In this document: positions 63,773 to 64,000 of the stretch, in pieces
Layout of the letters: every line of letters begins with the position of its first letter
Position numbering within the stretch: the stretch's first letter is position 1
DNA from: Pyrocephalus nanus
Lineage: Eukaryota > Chordata > Aves > Passeriformes > Tyrannidae
Length of the DNA stretch: 64,000 nucleotides
Direction of reading: 5' to 3'
NCBI GenBank assembly: GCA_038380795.1
Contig: CM076277.1
Coordinates: forward strand, 206,001-270,000
The notes under the pieces: generated by a model
What the model saw: only the letters and a program-made list of their open reading frames with translations
The model's database searches: none
Told to the model about the DNA's origin: nothing
Translations under genes and position numbers: made by a program

Positions 63773-64000
63773 TGCATTTGCCCGTGCAGGAAAATCATCC
63801 GGGTCTGGGACCTTTTGTTTCAGAGCGACCTTTGTCCATATTCCGTTTAGGGAGTTGTACTGCAATTTTGGTCCCGGTCAGCGGCGAGAAAAAAACAGAT
63901 CTTTCCCCGAATAAGGAAGCCTGTACCCTCAGGGTCTCAGGTGTAAGTGGTGAGAGACCCAGTAAATTCCAAGAGTGGCAAGAGTGCTCTGTCCTTTAGA
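63773..64000 (+). repeat. Macrosatellite unit 18, first 228 bp
   Basis: Same as the start of unit 1, cut by the window end, so the array extends further right. Confidence 0.97.

Noticed and set aside
1..64000. CRISPR array or bacterial repeat system
   Set aside because: Repeats are kilobase units with TTAGGG tracts and no spacers, cas genes or bacterial gene organisation.
1..64000. Plant origin, because some CCCTAAA heptamers occur in the blocks
   Set aside because: The CCCTAA hexamer dominates every block; heptamers are scattered variants, so the vertebrate-type repeat fits better.

Overview
This window contains no protein-coding gene that I can support. It lies entirely inside a head-to-tail macrosatellite array: 17 consecutive repeat units (positions 1-63772) plus the first 228 bases of an eighteenth. 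Taking the motif TGCATTTGCCCGTGCAGG as the unit start, units are 3610-3808 bp long, except unit 4 (4910 bp, interrupted by a transposable element). Every unit carries one block of (CCCTAA)n on the plus strand, i.e. vertebrate-type TTAGGG telomere repeat on the minus strand, always in the same orientation. Subtracting this block leaves exactly 3522 bp in units 1-16 and 3523 bp in unit 17, so essentially all unit length variation is in the telomeric block (88-286 bp).

Layout of a unit, using unit 1 coordinates: (1) 1-1841, ten diverged monomers of about 190 bp; (2) 1842-2127, telomeric repeats; (3) 2131-2160, three copies of a 10-bp repeat TCTGAACCGG; (4) about 2171-3080, an AT-rich single-copy stretch with features resembling an old LTR on the minus strand; (5) about 3085-3440, two more ~190-bp monomers; (6) 3306-3601, a CpG-rich stretch with a minus-strand TATA box and two CCAAT boxes; (7) 3602-3808, a linker and partial monomer. 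The CpG/TATA/CCAAT segment points toward the telomeric block on the strand that would yield UUAGGG-containing RNA, so each unit has the layout expected of a TERRA-like transcription unit. This is inference; three AATAAA signals lie in between.

Unit 4 is split by a 1103-bp solo LTR (14230-15332) with a perfect 5-bp target duplication (ATGTT). The LTR contains four CTCF-like motifs on a ~58-bp period, all in one direction, and a palindromic RFX/X-box. It is absent from the other units, so it inserted after the array was homogenised and has not been copied.

Units are nearly identical, differing by few substitutions. Shared variants define adjacent pairs (4-5, 8-9, 10-11, 15-16) and also link distant units, which fits local unequal exchange plus gene conversion. 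Open frames repeated in every unit are by-products of homogenised satellite: the longest have non-ATG starts, and one is stopped in six units.

The organism is a eukaryote with TTAGGG telomeres, most likely a vertebrate. The LTR type and the CTCF/RFX motifs fit this; a bird or other sauropsid is my guess, but not established. The array is probably subtelomeric or heterochromatic, perhaps on a sex chromosome or microchromosome; the sequence alone does not say which.
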